From Flavobacterium aquariorum (GTDB lineage: Bacteria > Bacteroidota > Bacteroidia > Flavobacteriales > Flavobacteriaceae): a DNA stretch of 64,000 nucleotides. Below the pieces are notes generated by a model, which was not told where the DNA came from, did no database searches, and saw nothing but the letters and a program-made list of their open reading frames with translations. This document shows, piece after piece, positions 63,744 to 64,000 of the stretch; positions within the stretch are counted from its first letter, which is position 1; each line of letters opens with the position of its first letter. A program made the translations under genes and the position numbers. Location: assembly GCF_003254745.1 (NCBI RefSeq), contig NZ_QKXH01000010.1, positions 108,461-172,460 on the forward strand, read 5' to 3'.

Positions 63744-64000
63744 CAACAAAAAGTGCGTTTGATGATTTGTAATCTTTTTTAGTTATTTTTGAAAAACAAT
63801 AAAGCGTAACAAAACTTCGCCTATCACTTCGAAAAAGGGTGGATACACGAAGGTTTGTTTCGCATATATACTAGTTATGCGTGAGTTGAGCCGAAATTAC
63901 GCAGGTAAATTCAATCAGAAAACAAGCATTTATTTCCGCAGAAAATTGACAAATAAGAAGCGTGAAAGTTGGAATCTGAAAAGCAGAAACTTGAAAAACA
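63744..64000. other. Non-coding end of the window
   Basis: No ORF of coding quality. CGCATA (63861-63866) and TATGCG (63876-63881) form a short inverted repeat. The stretch may be the flank of an element or of a gene outside the window. Confidence 0.35.

Noticed and set aside
63813..63905. Integron attC-like site near the right edge
   Set aside because: A GTTGAGC fits one core site, but no matching complementary core site or proper spacing was found.

Overview
The window looks like a chromosomal segment of a Flavobacterium-like member of the Bacteroidota. The basis is the low GC content, a SusC/SusD pair, S46 and M3 peptidases, Flavobacterium-type carA, gltA and eno neighbours, and repeated -7 promoter boxes of the Bacteroidota type TAnnTTTG with few recognisable Shine-Dalgarno sites. 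No rRNA, tRNA, CRISPR array or intact insertion sequence was seen.

Layout. 1-6.8 kb: a MarC-type membrane protein, two adjacent arginine-deiminase-superfamily enzymes (ctlX and a paralogue), gltA, eno and carA. 7-24.2 kb: one long minus-strand str-S10-spc-alpha ribosomal cluster, rpsL through rplQ, with fusA, secY, infA and rpoA but no tuf between fusA and rpsJ and no adk or map after secY. 24.5-32.3 kb (+): an Omp85-like outer-membrane protein, then a SusC/SusD/lipoprotein nutrient-uptake operon closed by a strong terminator. 32.3-44.5 kb: housekeeping and stress genes (rlmB, rhomboid protease, rarA, a YjjG-like phosphatase, radC, mpl) with a RES/Xre toxin-antitoxin module and a Crp/Fnr regulator next to an AhpD-like protein. 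45-62 kb: an LpxH-like phosphoesterase with a glycosyltransferase, an S46 dipeptidyl-peptidase, obgE, a CNNM transporter-like protein, adk, hpt, purK, purE, an M3 peptidase, a UbiA-like membrane protein and gcvP. 62-64 kb: an accessory-looking end with two small uncharacterised genes and dense repeats.

Functional links. purE, purK, hpt and adk gather purine synthesis, salvage and interconversion. GltA and Eno are central carbon enzymes, and CarA links to pyrimidine and arginine supply. The Sus-like operon imports an unidentified oligomer; no hydrolase next to it reveals the substrate.

The most unusual material is non-coding. (1) At 63126-63323 nine head-to-tail 22-bp units each contain a 17-bp dyad; the AA and TT steps placed symmetrically about the dyad centre are invariant. 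The array sits just upstream of a small helix-turn-helix/coiled-coil protein and includes a 61-bp near-perfect palindrome. (2) A dispersed intergenic element occurs three times (about 34.03, 51.85 and 62.19 kb) with similar ends but different self-complementary cores, as expected of a structured element. (3) A second, unrelated array, also of 22-bp period, lies at 44.79-45.01 kb. (4) A heptamer repeat family occurs at several gene boundaries. All were aligned by eye; no database search was possible.
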